Assembly: GCA_946811695.1 (NCBI GenBank)
Contig: OX328131.1
Coordinates: 6,511,043-6,575,042, forward strand
Length of the DNA stretch: 64,000 nt
Origin: Gonocerus acuteangulatus
Lineage: Eukaryota > Arthropoda > Insecta > Hemiptera > Coreidae
Direction: 5' to 3'
The number at the start of each line of letters is the position of its first letter. Position 1 is the first letter of the stretch. Positions 20,859 through 30,834 of the stretch are shown in pieces. A model generated the notes under the pieces. It did no database searches, was not told the origin of the DNA, and was given only the letters and a program-made list of their open reading frames with translations. The translations under genes were made by a program, and so were the position numbers.

Positions 20859-20887
20859 AGGCTGCCATTGTTGCAGTCGAAACGTCC
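20859..20887 (+). ncRNA. Hammerhead-like motif in Penelope terminal repeat
   Basis: CTGAAGA, A, GGCTGCC ... GCAGTC, GAAACGTC on the plus strand, followed about 35 nt later by GACGTTTT. GACG could pair with CGTC as stem III, leaving the GUU cleavage-type triplet. Stem I is weak by eye and there is one extra A after CTGAAGA, so self-cleavage is uncertain. Confidence 0.4.
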
Positions 20888-20955
20888 AAAATACAGATTT
20901 CTTTTTGAAAGTCTGACGTTTTTCTCCTAGCCGAATCCCAACTATACCTGTCTTC

Positions 20956-20956
<1 letters not shown>

Positions 20957-21014
<58 letters not shown>
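20957..21014. repeat. (TA)n microsatellite
   Basis: Pure TA tract at the right edge of the Penelope-like element. Confidence 0.95.
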
Positions 21015-21015
<1 letters not shown>

Positions 21016-21059
21016 CCTGTTCGTCTGAATGACGAATAGTTGGTAGAATGGGGTAGGCT

Positions 21060-21590
21060 GAGGAAGGTTGGCGTTCTAGGGTTAATTATAAAAAACATTA
21101 TTTTTTTATTTATTTTGTTTAAGGATGCACCACTTTGAGGTGAATTGCATCGAGTGACTTTGTAGCTATATGCTGTTCATAGATATGTTGTTATCCTACG
21201 CCAGTTAAGTATACTGTATTACTATTTACATATTATTTACATGTAATAAAAAAAATATAATAAATAGAAAAATATAATAATTCAACAATTGAAATATGAG
21301 ATAAATGATAAAATTATTTAATTTTTAAATAAAAGAATTATCGGATTTTTATATTTTGTCGTACAGGTTTACGTTTTTTAAATGTGTAAGTATGTAATTT
21401 AAACATTATGAAATATTTTAAATATCATACCTACGACATTCATGTATTTTAGACGCTGTTCTTCTACATAATTAAATATTTAACTGTGTTCTCTTTTATT
21501 ATTTTGATTACGCGTTAATTATACTTTGTTATTAGCTTGTAAGGGCTGAAAGTATACAAGCTGAATAAAGAAGTACCAATTCTATAGAAA
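21060..21590. other. No feature recognised
   Basis: Very AT-rich, no reading frame of note. Confidence 0.4.
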
Positions 21591-21591
21591 G

Positions 21592-22192
21592 TTCTAGATG
21601 CTGTTACCCCTAGGGAGTTGTGGTTCACGTTCTAGATGCTGTTACCCCTAGGGAGTTGTGGTTCACGTTCTAGATGCTGTTACCCCTAGGGAGTTGTGGT
21701 TCACGTTCTAGATGCTGTTACCCCTAGGGAGTTGTGGTTCACGTTCTAGATGCTGTTACCCCTAGGGAGTTGTGGTTCACGTTCTAGATGCTGTTACCCA
21801 TAGGGAGTTGTGGTTCACGTTCTAGATGCTGTTACCCCTAGGGAGTTGTGGTTCACGTTCTAGATGCTGTTACCCCTAGGGAGTTGTGGTTCACGTTCTA
21901 GATGCTGTTACCCCTAGGGAGTTGTGGTTCACGTTCTAGATGCTGTTACCCCTCGGGCGTTGTGGTTGACGTTCTAGATGCTGTTACCCCTAGGGAGTTG
22001 TGGTTCACGTTCTAGATGCTGTTACCCCTCGGGCGTTGTGGTTGACGTTCTAGATGCTGTTACCCCTAGGGAGTTGTGGTTCACGTTCTAGATGCTGTTA
22101 CCCCTAGGGAGTGGTGGTTGACGTTCTAGATGCTGTTACCCCTAGGGAGTTGTGGTTCACGTTCTAGATGCTGTTACCCCTAGGGAGTGATC
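21592..22192. repeat. 38-bp tandem array, about 16 units
   Basis: The unit is CTAGATGCTGTTACCCCTAG followed by GGAGTTGTGGTTCACGTT. Two units near 21955 and 22030 share a set of changes (CTCGGGCGTTGTGGTTGAC), so that variant was copied within the array. Confidence 0.95.
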
Positions 22193-22233
22193 GTAATTAA
22201 CATTCTAGGTGAAACATAGACATAATTATAAAG

Positions 22234-22259
22234 AAGATTTTTTTTCGAAAAAAAATCTT
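22234..22259. repeat. 26-bp perfect palindrome
   Basis: AAGA, eight T, CG, eight A, TCTT: a perfect palindrome with no loop. No partner element recognised. Confidence 0.8.
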
Positions 22260-22680
22260 TGGACGACCAAAAGAAATTAAAGTTCTATAAAAGAGATTTC
22301 ATCTACGGGTGGGTGGCGCCATCACGCGGTGTAATATTTTTCTGAAAGTAAGAAAAATGTGAAACTCATTTCGTTCCATGAAAGCTTTCAGAAGGTCCTG
22401 ATTACACACTTAAGTGTCTCGGTTATCAGAGAGGGAGCAAGAACAAGCTGAGGTGAAAAGAACCGAGTCTTCAAAAGGTCTGTTGAAAAGACTTCAATGG
22501 ATTCTGGGGAATTGAAGCTGAAGAGAATCGCTTTGAACTTATCGACGCCTGCTTTTTGTTCCTAGTCGGGGTTCCGCTTTATAGGACTGTATGGCAGGTT
22601 TAGTATCACCATAGTTTAAACGGCGCTTCTAAAATGCCATGTGGTTAATAATTGTGATGTGGTCTCTTCAAGAGTTCAAT
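22260..22680. other. Unassigned sequence of more balanced composition
   Basis: Less AT-rich than its surroundings, with no long frame and no family I recognise. Possibly a decayed transposon. Confidence 0.35.
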
Positions 22681-22681
22681 G

Positions 22682-22834
22682 TTAGCGCGTTTCCTCTATC
22701 CCACCAGAGGGAGTAATCCAATATCAAAGTACCGACCAATCAATCATGTTTCAGAACTCTACAGTCACAAAAATTATGGCAGTTCAAATCACTATACAAG
22801 TGTATGAATACTTCTATAAATATTTGTCTGTTCG
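22682..22834 (+). repeat. Diverged Rep-A head
   Basis: TTAGCGCGTTTCCTCTATCC, AGAGGGAGTAA, AAAGTACCGACC, GTTTCAGAACTCTAC and ATTTGTCTGTTCG follow the order of the intact Rep-A copies, with the (TA)n core missing. It breaks off exactly where LINE coding begins. Confidence 0.6.
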
Positions 22835-22839
22835 TGTGT

Positions 22840-23242
22840 TACCTAGGACTACACTTCGATACTCGACTCACTTGGAAACTAAACATTAACGTAAAATTAC
22901 GACATGCACACTCCAGACTCTCAAAACTATCCCCATTAATGAGCAGAAAAACATCACTCCTACTTTCACTAGTCATACTCCTTTACAAGACCATGATCCT
23001 CCCAATACTGACTTACGCCTGCCCTGTGTGGTATGGAACAACCACGACTAACATCAGACGACTACAGACAGAACAAAGTCCTACGGATTGCAGCCAACGC
23101 CCCTTGGTTCGTTCGAAACACCTTGCTCCATCGAGAACTGGGAGTTGATCCTCTCCCATTTCATATAGAAGAATTGACCCGCAGATACCACGACAAGCTG
23201 GGTCTCTCTTCTGGTGCCAAGAATTGCCACCTTGGAGGACCT
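22840..23242 (+). pseudogene. Jockey-type LINE, ORF2 C-terminal fragment with frameshift
   Basis: Frame one reads YLGLHFDTRLTWKLNI, then LLYKTMILPILTYACPVWYG. A frameshift near 23070 moves to QNKVLRIAANAPWFVRNTLL, HRELGVDPLPFHIEEL and RRYHDKLG. These are the conserved end of the RT/thumb and C-terminal region of jockey-clade non-LTR retrotransposons. The RT catalytic part is absent. Inactive. The end of the fragment runs into the 14-bp array. Confidence 0.8.
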
Positions 23243-23393
23243 ATAGCCCGACGCCTATAGCCCGACGCCTATAGCCCGACGCCTATAGCCCGACGCCTAT
23301 AGCCCGACGCCTATAGCCCGACGCCTATAGCCCGACGCCTATAGCCCGACGCCTATAGCCCGACGCCTACAGCCCGACGCCTATAGCCGAGGC
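23234..23393. repeat. 14-bp tandem array, about 11 units
   Basis: The unit is CCTATAGCCCGACG, grown directly from the LINE coding end (GGACCTATAGCCCGACG). One unit has CTACAGCC. Confidence 0.95.
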
Positions 23394-23394
23394 T

Positions 23395-23970
23395 GTACCA
23401 AGACATTTTAATTTTATTTTATTTGATTTCTTTTCTTTTCTTTTTTTTCTCTGTTTGCATAAAAAACTGTGTGTTTTGATCCAAAATAAAAATGATTTTT
23501 GTTTGTTGTTGTCTAGTCGTTTTCTCGCTGCTCTAAAAAGAGATCCAATTTTGATGAAATTTATATTTATTTATTTTAGTTTTTTCATCATTTGATGATA
23601 AAACGAAATCTTTTTTCGTAAAATCTTCTGTCAATCCGGTAAAAAATCTTCTTACTTTTCCATGTAAAACAGTCAACATGTATGTTGTGTTCGTGAATGT
23701 ACTGTGTTCTGTTCCATTGACCCAACAAAAAGTGAGTAGTAGACCACCTGATCAAATTTGATAATAAAAAAAAAATAGTATGATTTTTAAATAATTTGTT
23801 TCATTTACTTACAGAGCTCCACCGCAAGGGTCACACAACAACGCTCAACAAGATAAAAATAATACGAAAAATAATAATTTCATAATTTAAGAATTAATTG
23901 TACATAATCAGAAAAAAAATAAAAAGTGATATATATACTACTTGCTTATACGATGAGCTTCGTACCAACC
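23395..23970. other. No gene; LINE 3' tail and AT-rich spacer
   Basis: AATAAA at about 23486 and a Rep-A-like phrase (CCAATTTTGATGAAATTTAT) near 23547. Otherwise unassigned. Confidence 0.4.
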
Positions 23971-24061
23971 CCTCTGGTAGCTCAGTAGGTAGAGCGGTGG
24001 ACTGTAGTTGGTGAAAGTAGCAGTTATCCATAGGTCGCTGGTTCAAATCCTAACCGGAGGA
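23971..24061 (+). pseudogene. tRNA-Tyr (GTA) copy with broken T stem
   Basis: Acceptor (CCTCTGG/CCGGAGG), D and anticodon arms and the 18-nt intron match the intact genes. The 3' side of the T stem reads CCTAA instead of CCGGC, losing two pairs, and the D loop has AGTAGG. TTTT follows. The downstream flank resembles that of 27381-27471, so both came from one duplication. Probably non-functional. Confidence 0.75.
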
Positions 24062-24186
24062 CAAATATTTTGATTAATAAATAAAAAATTCGTATTTTTT
24101 TAGGTTTTCATTTTATTGTTACAAACTTATATAGATATATCTTTAATATAGGTTTCTATATACAGATTTATTATTTTTCCATATCA

Positions 24187-24438
24187 ATGTTCGCGCATGC
24201 GCGGTGGCCATATAAGAAAAAGAACACTATGTTATAGAGTTACATAGGTTTGTCGGGTTGACCTAAAGCATATTTATGTTTCTGAATTTAAGCAGAAGGC
24301 TCGAAACAGAATAGTTTTGTGACACAATCTTCTTTTTCGTACATGGCCACGCCACTGCGCATGCGCGAACGCGTGTCACATGACACTTTTTTGTAAAGGA
24401 TTTTCCAGTTTAATCACCGCTAAAGCATATTTATGCTA
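24187..24438. repeat. Rep-C dispersed repeat (CGCATGCGCGAA family)
   Basis: Shares GCGCATGCGCG, ATGTTATAGAGTTACATAGG, CCTAAAGCATATTTATG, CTTTTTCGTACATGGCCAC and AAGCATATTTATGCTAA with 36986-37165, 39335-39630 and 60300-60495. Phrases occur in both orientations within a copy, suggesting a foldback structure. No coding sequence. Confidence 0.7.
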
Positions 24439-24450
24439 AAAAAAAAAAAA

Positions 24451-25193
24451 AATCAGTCCCGTAACAGTCCACAAGGGCCCAGAGGGGCAGATACTATAGA
24501 GGTAACTGATTCATGATCATACGACCCACTACAGAGATAGCGAGGTCAGTACTATGTTCCGGCCGCCAGATTGTCCCCTTGCTGCTTCGACTGCTAGAGT
24601 CATTAGCACCCAAGGTACCCATTAATAAATTAATTAAAGGTTGGGTTGGCCTAGGGACGGTGAGGGAGGCCGAATCCAACCCATGAACGAAGACACTAGA
24701 AGATAAAAATCTTTAGTACTATGCTCGAGATATGAACTCAGGTCCTCCAGCGTATTAGTCCAGTGCTCTACCACCTCACCCCTACATGTATTGTGAATGA
24801 CCAGTTTATTTTTCATCTTATGACATTTCGCATGAGTACTTCTGGATTGCGTCATTGTACCCATGTCATAAGCTTGTTTCCTCCTTCGGATAAGCGTTAA
24901 ACCCATAATCTGCTGCCTACAACCCCCTGCATAAGGTCCATGCAACAAGTGCTCCCTTAGACCCTCCTTAGCTAGTCTGCGCCCCTCCAGTAAGATCCAT
25001 CTCCCTGCATCCTGTGGATGAACCCCCTCCTATTTTATCCTTCAGGAATATGTATGACCTTTATAGTATCAAATCAGGCGGCCGGAGTATAGTACTGACC
25101 ACACTATCTCCCTAGTGTGCCGTATGGTCATGAATCAGATATCTCTATAGTATCTGCCCCTCAGGGCCCTTGTGGCCTGTTACGGGACTGATT
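24451..25193. mobile_element. 743-bp element with about 115-bp TIRs and a tRNA-like core
   Basis: Left arm 24451-24567 begins AATCAGTCCCGTAACAG; right arm 25077-25193 is its inverse with scattered differences (both include GGGGCAGATACTATAGAG and GGTCAGTACTAT). A/T runs border both ends. The interior, on minus, has GGTGAGGTGGTAGAGCACTG and CCTGAGTTCATATCTCGAG, resembling tRNA A and B boxes. A partial relative is at 61065-61212. No transposase; a non-autonomous DNA element is the simplest reading. Confidence 0.8.
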
Positions 25194-25391
25194 TTTTTTT
25201 CTGATAGTATCAAGTATTAAACTCTAAGCGGATCTTCTTCAAAAGGGGTAATTGCGACATAACGAGCGTATTACGTTTTATTTCTTGTTGTTCTAACATT
25301 TTAAATTCGTTTCTTTCTTCCTTTTGCAACAGTATCCCATCCGAAATTCGCAAAAACACTTCATTAAATATTTGATAGAACGTTCTCTTTC

Positions 25392-27040
25392 GGATATATT
25401 GGCGCTTGAAATACTAATGAGTTCATTTGAACGGATATATTGGCGCTTGAAATTCTAATGAGTTCATTTGAACGGATATATTGGCACTTGAAATACTAAT
25501 GAGTTCATTTGAACGGATATATTGGCACTTGAAATACTAATGAGTTCATTTGAACGGATATATTGGAGCTTGAAATTCTAATGAGTTCATTTGAACGGAT
25601 ATATTGGAGCTTGAAATTCTAATGAATTCATTTGAACGGATATATTGGCGCTTGAAATTCTAATGAGTTCATTTTAACGGATATATTGGCGCTTGAAATA
25701 CTAATGAGTTCATTTGAACGGATATATTGGCGCTTGAAATTCTAATGAGTTCATTTGAACGGATATATTGGCGCTTGAAATTCTAATGAGTTCATTTGAA
25801 CGGATATATTGGAGCTTGAAATTCTAATGAATTCATTTGAACGGATATATTGGCGCTTGAAATACTAATGAGTTCATTTTAACGGATATATTGGCGCTTG
25901 AAATACTAATGAGTTCATTTGAACGGATATATTGGCGCTTGAAATACTAATGAGTTCATTTGAACGGATATATTGGCGCTTGAAATTCTAATGAGTTCAT
26001 TTGAACGGATATATTGGAGCTTGAAATTCTAATGAATTCATTTGAACGGATATATTGGCGCTTGAAATTCTAATGAGTTCATTTTAACGGATATATTGGC
26101 GCTTGAAATACTAATGAGTTCATTTGAACGGATATATTGGAGCTTGAAATTCTAATGAATTCATTTGAACGGATATATTGGCGCTTGAAATACTAATGAG
26201 TTCATTTTAACGGATATATTGGCGCTTGAAATTCTAATGAGTTCATTTGAACGGATATATTGGAGCTTGAAATTCTAATGAATTCATTTGAACGGATATA
26301 TTGGCGCTTGAAATTCTAATGAGTTCATTTTAACGGATATATTGGCGCTTGAAATACTAATGAGTTCATTTGAACGGATATATTGGCGCTTGAAATTCTA
26401 ATGAGTTCATTTGAAGGGATATATTGGCGCTTGAAATTCTAATGAGTTCATTTGAACGGATATATTGGCGCTTGAAATTCTAATGAATTCATTTGAACGG
26501 ATATATTGGCGCTTGAAATTCTAATGAGTTCATTTGAACGGATATATTGGCGCTTGAAATACTAATGAGTTCATTTGAACGGATATATTGGCGCTTGAAA
26601 TTCTAATGAGTTCATTTGAACGGATATATTGGCGCTTGAAATTCTAATGAGTTCATTTGAACGGATATATTGGCGATTGAAATACTAATGAGTTCATTTG
26701 AACGGATATATTGGCGCTTGAAATTCTAATGAGTTCATTTGAAGGGATATATTGGCGCTTGAAATTCTAATGAGTTCATTTGAACGGATATATTGGCGCT
26801 TGAAATTCTAATGAATTCATTTGAACGGATATATTGGCGCTTGAAATTCTAATGAGTTCATTTGAACGGATATATTGGCGCTTGAAATACTAATGAGTTC
26901 ATTTGAACGGATATATTGGCGCTTGAAATTCTAATGAGTTCATTTGAACGGATATATTGGCGCTTGAAATTCTAATGAGTTCATTTGAACGGATATATTG
27001 GCGATTGAAATACTAATGAGTTCATTTCGTTCATTTGAAC
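25392..27040. repeat. 41-bp tandem array, about 40 units with a duplicated 8-unit block
   Basis: The unit is GGATATATTGGCGCTTGAAA followed by TACTAATGAGTTCATTTGAAC, with variants GGAGC/GGCAC, ATTCT/ATACT and GAATTC/GAGTTC. Two rare markers repeat at exactly 328 bp (8 x 41): GAAGGGATAT at 26413 and 26741, and GGCGATTGAAA at 26672 and 27000. This marks a recent 8-unit duplication. Confidence 0.95.
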
Positions 27041-27380
27041 GTATTTTATTGTTTAGGGCCTAAATATTTCATCGGGTATTTTTGTTTTAATGGCATTTAA
27101 CATTGAAATGAATGAAGTCGAGTAAGATTTTCTGCTTTAGTTGCTGTCAGTTTACTGTACACTGTGACGCGAAAATTCTACCTTCTTTTTAAGATCTAAA
27201 CGGAGTAGGTATTTACAATTTTCATGAAAAAAAAGTGAAACATAACTATAACTTTAAAAAAAAAATTCCAACATTTTTAAACAGCACTAAGGAGAAGAAC
27301 AGAGCTTTCCTCTTTTTCTATCCGCCTTACAACTCGACAGCGCATGCGTAATAGCTTATTTGATGAACATGATATCAACC
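27041..27380. other. No feature recognised
   Basis: Spacer before the tRNA gene. Confidence 0.4.
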
Positions 27381-27471
27381 CCTCTGGTAGCTCAGTTGGT
27401 AGAGCGGTGGACTGTAGTTGGTGAAAGTAGCAGTTATCCATAGGTCGCTGGTTCAAATCCGGCCCGGAGGA
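27381..27471 (+). tRNA. tRNA-Tyr (GTA) with 18-nt intron
   Basis: The best-formed copy: acceptor CCTCTGG/CCGGAGG (one G-U), discriminator A, D stem GCTC/GAGC, anticodon stem GTGGA/TCCAT, loop with GTA, T stem GCTGG/CCGGC. The intron is 27418-27435, immediately 3' of the base after the anticodon. A and B boxes lie within the D and T arms. TTTTTT begins about eight bases after the gene as a Pol III terminator. Likely functional, charging tyrosine. Confidence 0.92.
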
Positions 27472-27479
27472 CAAATATT

Positions 27480-28020
27480 TTTTATTAATAAATAAAAATA
27501 ATTTTTTTTATGGTTTTATTTCATTGTGTACAAAGTTAGATAGATATATATCTATATACATACTCTAACGAACGTGATACTTTTTATTTCTTGTCGATTT
27601 TTTGTTCGAGATTTTGCATCCGTAACTGTCTCTCTTTTGGAACAGAGAACTAATGCTTTCCTATAATTTGGGTTTGAGAAAGCAGGTGCTATTTAAATTC
27701 AAAATTGTTCCTAAAGCAAGCCATTCACAATCCGATTTGCAGTACGACTAGTGATCCTGACTTCTGAAGTTTGACCACAAGTCGGATCGTTAATGGTTTT
27801 GTTGGATTGTTTTAAGTCTAGCTGGATTAGTCGGAACGTTTAGAGGGACGTCTCGAAGGTCCGACATCCGACTGGCGAAGGAGTTGCAGCGTGAGTCGGA
27901 TCAAAGTCGTCCAACTTAGCTCAGTCAGTGCTTGACCTTCGGGCAACTTCGGTCTGCACTCGATACATTTTTTGGCTCGTGAGTGACGTACACAGTCCTG
28001 AAAACAGACTAGAACTAAAG
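27480..28020. other. No gene; GTCGGATC-rich spacer
   Basis: 27770-27930 repeats imperfect AGTCGGATC/GTCCGACATCCGAC phrases in both orientations, possibly a decayed foldback end. Nothing else recognised. Confidence 0.4.
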
Positions 28021-28021
28021 T

Positions 28022-28873
28022 TTTTTTTCATGTTTTTTGAATCATACCTTGAAAATCGTACATATCAAATACGGTTCTTCAATTTCCTCTCCTCAAACCA
28101 TGAAAGTAGGTGTTCCCCAAGGCAGCATCCTAGCTCCTCTCCTTTATTCTATATTTACTTCAGATATCCCAACAACCCCAAATATTGTCACGTGTACATT
28201 TGCCGATGACACTGCATTCCTTATTTCCTCTCCCGACCCTAAATTGGCTTCTGAAACACTACAAACCTACCTTACTGATATCGAGAAATGGGTGAACAAA
28301 TGGAGGATTCAAATGAACCCAGAGAAATGTACCCTTGTAACCTTCACCCTGCGACAAGCTGAGTGCCCTTCCGTAAAAATCCACAATATCCCAATACCCC
28401 AATCCAACGAGGTTCGATATTTAGGGTTCCACCTCGACAAGCGACTTACCTGGAAAACACACATAAAACAGAAGAGACAAGAACTGAACAAACGCTTTGG
28501 ACTTCTCCGACGACTTATTGGACCTAAATCATAAGTCGACACAAAAAACAAACTGACAATAAACAAGACTATAATAAGACCGAATAGAACTATGGAGATC
28601 AGCTAAGCCATCAAATATAAACATTATCCAACGTTTCCAATCCAAAGTCCTCCGTAAAATCCTTAACGCTCCTTTCTACGTTTCAAACCTAACCATCCAT
28701 CGAGACACTGATATACCCTTTGTCCATGATTTAGCCAAATCCCCATTCCTGAATCTTTTCTCTAAACTCCCAGCCCACCCCAATCCTCTTGGCAGATCTT
28801 TCTTTTCCAATGTTATTCCTGATAATCCTCGCCGCCATTGGCCACGAGACAACTTATCACAAGAAATTGTGTA
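28022..28873 (+). pseudogene. Jockey-type LINE, RT palm to C-terminus, multiple frameshifts
   Basis: Begins FFESYLENRTYQIRF in one frame, then shifts near 28072 to VGVPQGSILAPLLYSIFTSD (RT motif B) and TFADDTAFL (catalytic FADD). It continues with LTDIEKWVNKWRIQMNPEK and VRYLGFHLDKRLTWKTHI to a stop at 28534. A further shift gives WRSAKPSNINIIQRFQSKVL, LNAPFYVSNLTIHRD and LSQEIV ending at a stop at 28873. This is the order expected for jockey-clade ORF2. ORF1, the endonuclease and the RT fingers are missing; 5' truncation is typical of LINE insertion. Confidence 0.88.
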
Positions 28874-29045
28874 AATAGTGTACATAGTTCAACCAATTTT
28901 ACATTATAATAAGATAAGAACATAACTGTCATGCAGTAATGTCTGCCTTCTCCCCTCATATCATCCAGTGTGTTGCCATTGTTTGATCAAATTTACTTAT
29001 TGTATATATTGGTACAGATTGTAAATACCAATAAAAGAGAAAATT
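28874..29045 (+). mobile_element. 3' UTR of the jockey-type LINE
   Basis: About 170 bp of non-coding sequence after the ORF2 stop, with the polyadenylation-like signal CCAATAAAAGAGAAAA at about 29030. No target-site duplication identified because the 5' end is unclear. Confidence 0.6.
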
Positions 29046-29436
29046 GAAAGATGTTTTTTGTAATATTTTCAACACTTATATTTTAATTTTCACTGAATCA
29101 GCGTATAGTTATTTAACACTCCAATGGTCGCGTGAGATCTCTCAAATACAGAGCATCTTACGCAGACTAAGTAAGGGACGCAAGTACACGGGTCTAGTTA
29201 TACCCTTTACTATTCCTAGAGCAGGTAGTGGCTGATGGGTCAGTTCTGGTATGATGCTCCTCCAAGCAGTAACTAGCCACTAAAACTATTTTGTATCTCA
29301 TAGATACCACTCGACCATATTTTTACTTTTAGAAAAGAGGGCACATTGGTGTCATAAATACCACAAAATAAAAACATACGTACCACAAAATAAAAACAAC
29401 AACAAAATAAACGTACTTATAATATCAAGTAAGAAT

Positions 29437-29655
29437 ATGGATGCAGCGATTGGTGAAGAAACAGGGGTAAAAAAAAGAACTGTAGCCGAGAGCACCAAAA
29501 CTAGAAAGCGATGCCAAATGTTTTGGGCAAACAAGACTACAAGGCTCACCCAGTATAAATGCAAGGGGTGCGGCCAATATTTATGTCTCTATCATTGCAC
29601 ATTATATTGTCCAGATGGATGTAAAGTGGAGGATGATACAGAAGACGTTTTTTGA
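29437..29655 (+). pseudogene. piggyBac transposase C-terminal cysteine-rich domain
   Basis: A 72-codon frame, MDAAIGEETGVKKRT ..., ending KRCQMFWANKTTRL, YKCKGCGQYLCLYHC, YCPDGC. The C-x2-C-x4-C-x3-C/H spacing and the phrase YxCKxCxxxLCxxxC match the cross-brace zinc domain ending piggyBac-family transposases (which binds the terminal repeats). The second Cys of the first pair is replaced (CQMF). The catalytic DDD core is absent, so this is the remnant left by internal deletion. An ATG precedes it, and a short DNA-binding-only protein could be made; that is speculation. Confidence 0.75.
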
Positions 29656-29767
29656 AGTTATATATTTATACAATATAATATTAATATTTCCCCTAACTTT
29701 TCCTACCTACTTGTTATTTGTATATTTCAACTATATGAGTTTGCAAATAATAAACAACTAAGATATA

Positions 29768-29876
29768 ATACAATGCAAGGTGAGGAATAACCCTTCAAAG
29801 TTCAACATATACATGTATTATATAATAAAAGTATATGTTGAACTTTGAAGGATTATTCCTCACCTTGGATTGTATT
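29768..29876. repeat. Inverted repeat inside the piggyBac-type element
   Basis: ACAATGCAAGGTGAGGAATA ... CAACATATAC pairs with GTATATGTTGAACTTTGAAG ... TCACCTTGGATTGT. Arms are about 45 bp with few mismatches and an 18-bp centre. Confidence 0.85.
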
Positions 29877-30235
29877 ATTAATTAATACCCTTCCCCTTTT
29901 CATGTATATATTTAAATAAATAATTTTTACTTGGTAAATTTACTCATTTTTTATATATTAATCTCCTGTTAAGAGTATTTGTTCATTCGTAATACAATAG
30001 ATAAAGTTATTTACGGTAAATGAGACTGAAACTCAGGCGTATCTCTCAGATACAAGGTGACCACCAATGGCAGTTTCAATGGCGCGACCATAGGAGTGTT
30101 AATAAACCTAAATAGATTACGAATAAGCATATGTTAGCAACTGTTTTCCGTAGCCTAAGTTCAAGTTTACGCTTGAGTGAAAATGTGGGTGCTACGTTTG
30201 ATTCAATTATAACATATGCGGCAAGAACCCTCAGC

Positions 30236-30237
<2 letters not shown>

Positions 30238-30304
<67 letters not shown>
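30238..30304. repeat. (TA)n microsatellite
   Basis: Pure TA tract. It ends at a fragment of a tRNA-SINE tail (ACGGCGCATCGACAAATCTT at 30306). Confidence 0.95.
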
Positions 30305-30307
<3 letters not shown>

Positions 30308-30330
30308 CGGCGCATCGACAAATCTTGCCC

Positions 30331-30423
30331 GACAAAAAAATGAATTTAGCATTAATATTCCAGCTAAAAAAAATTCAATTGTGCAAAGTGGTCAAAGGTA
30401 CAACACCTTCCCCTATATATATA
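30331..30423 (+). mobile_element. Right end of a pogo-like element (copy B)
   Basis: AATGAATTTAGCATTAATAT to GTGGTCAAAGGTACAACACC and TTCCCCTATA matches the right end of the element at 61298-62460. Interrupted on its right by a Penelope terminal repeat. Confidence 0.75.
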
Positions 30424-30760
30424 GTGAAGATGGAGATAGTTAGCCGTTGCAGAGATACGAAGACAAGGTATAGTTGGGATTCGGCTAGGAGAAAAACGTC
30501 AGACTTTCAGGAAGAAATCTGTATTTGGACGTTTCGGCTCCACATTGGCAGCCTTCTTCAGCTAAAAAAATACAACTTATAAGTAAAAAATAAATATACA
30601 ACTTGTAAGTAAAAACAGGCAGAAATGAGCGTAGTATATACATCAAGACAATAAATTATAACCAATCTTATTTTTAAACAATGAAAATACGGTAGTTGGA
30701 AAGTAAACAGCATGTAGAAAATAGTAAGTAAACAGTACAAAAAACTAATCAGTACAAAAC
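30424..30760 (+). mobile_element. Solo Penelope terminal repeat
   Basis: Follows the 18736-19127 repeat from GATGGAGATAGTTAGCCG through TACGAAGACAAGG and GGAAAGTAAACAGCATGTAG, with deletions. The minus strand carries CTGAAGA, A, GGCTGCC ... GGAGCC, GAAACGTC at 30533-30561; the stem keeps GGCT/AGCC. A 20-bp inverted repeat (TTTTTCACATAGCGAGAAAA) follows at 30764-30817. Confidence 0.8.
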
Positions 30761-30834
30761 GGGAACATTTTTCACATAGCGAGAAAAAACATTGTATTTT
30801 CTCACTATGTGAAAAAATACACTACTTTTAGTAG

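Larger units (their letters stand above)
18736..20958 (-). mobile_element. Penelope-like element with inverted terminal repeats
   Basis: About 2.2 kb bounded by (TA)n on both sides. A 360-bp terminal repeat occurs at 18768-19127 (plus) and inverted at 20599-20958, nearly identical (one amino-acid-level difference over 91 codons). Between them, on the minus strand, lie RT and GIY-YIG coding sequence. The inner left region (19140-19390) has a G run at about 19160 and AGAGAATGCCTAGG, also found at 47180 and 47265. Penelope-like elements are known to carry terminal repeats in direct or inverted arrangement and to encode RT plus GIY-YIG. The RT is N-terminally truncated at the right repeat. Confidence 0.9.
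29117..30098 (+). mobile_element. Non-autonomous piggyBac-type element, TTAA-flanked
   Basis: Bounded by TTAA at 29113-29116 and 30099-30102. Terminal inverted repeats CACTCCAATGGTCGCG and (inverted) CACTCCTATGGTCGCG match 15 of 16. TTAA duplication is the hallmark of piggyBac transposition. At 982 bp it is too short for a full transposase, but keeps a C-terminal cysteine-rich domain frame (29437-29655). It also holds an internal inverted repeat at 29768-29876. It appears to be an internal-deletion derivative mobilised by a transposase elsewhere. Confidence 0.88.
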
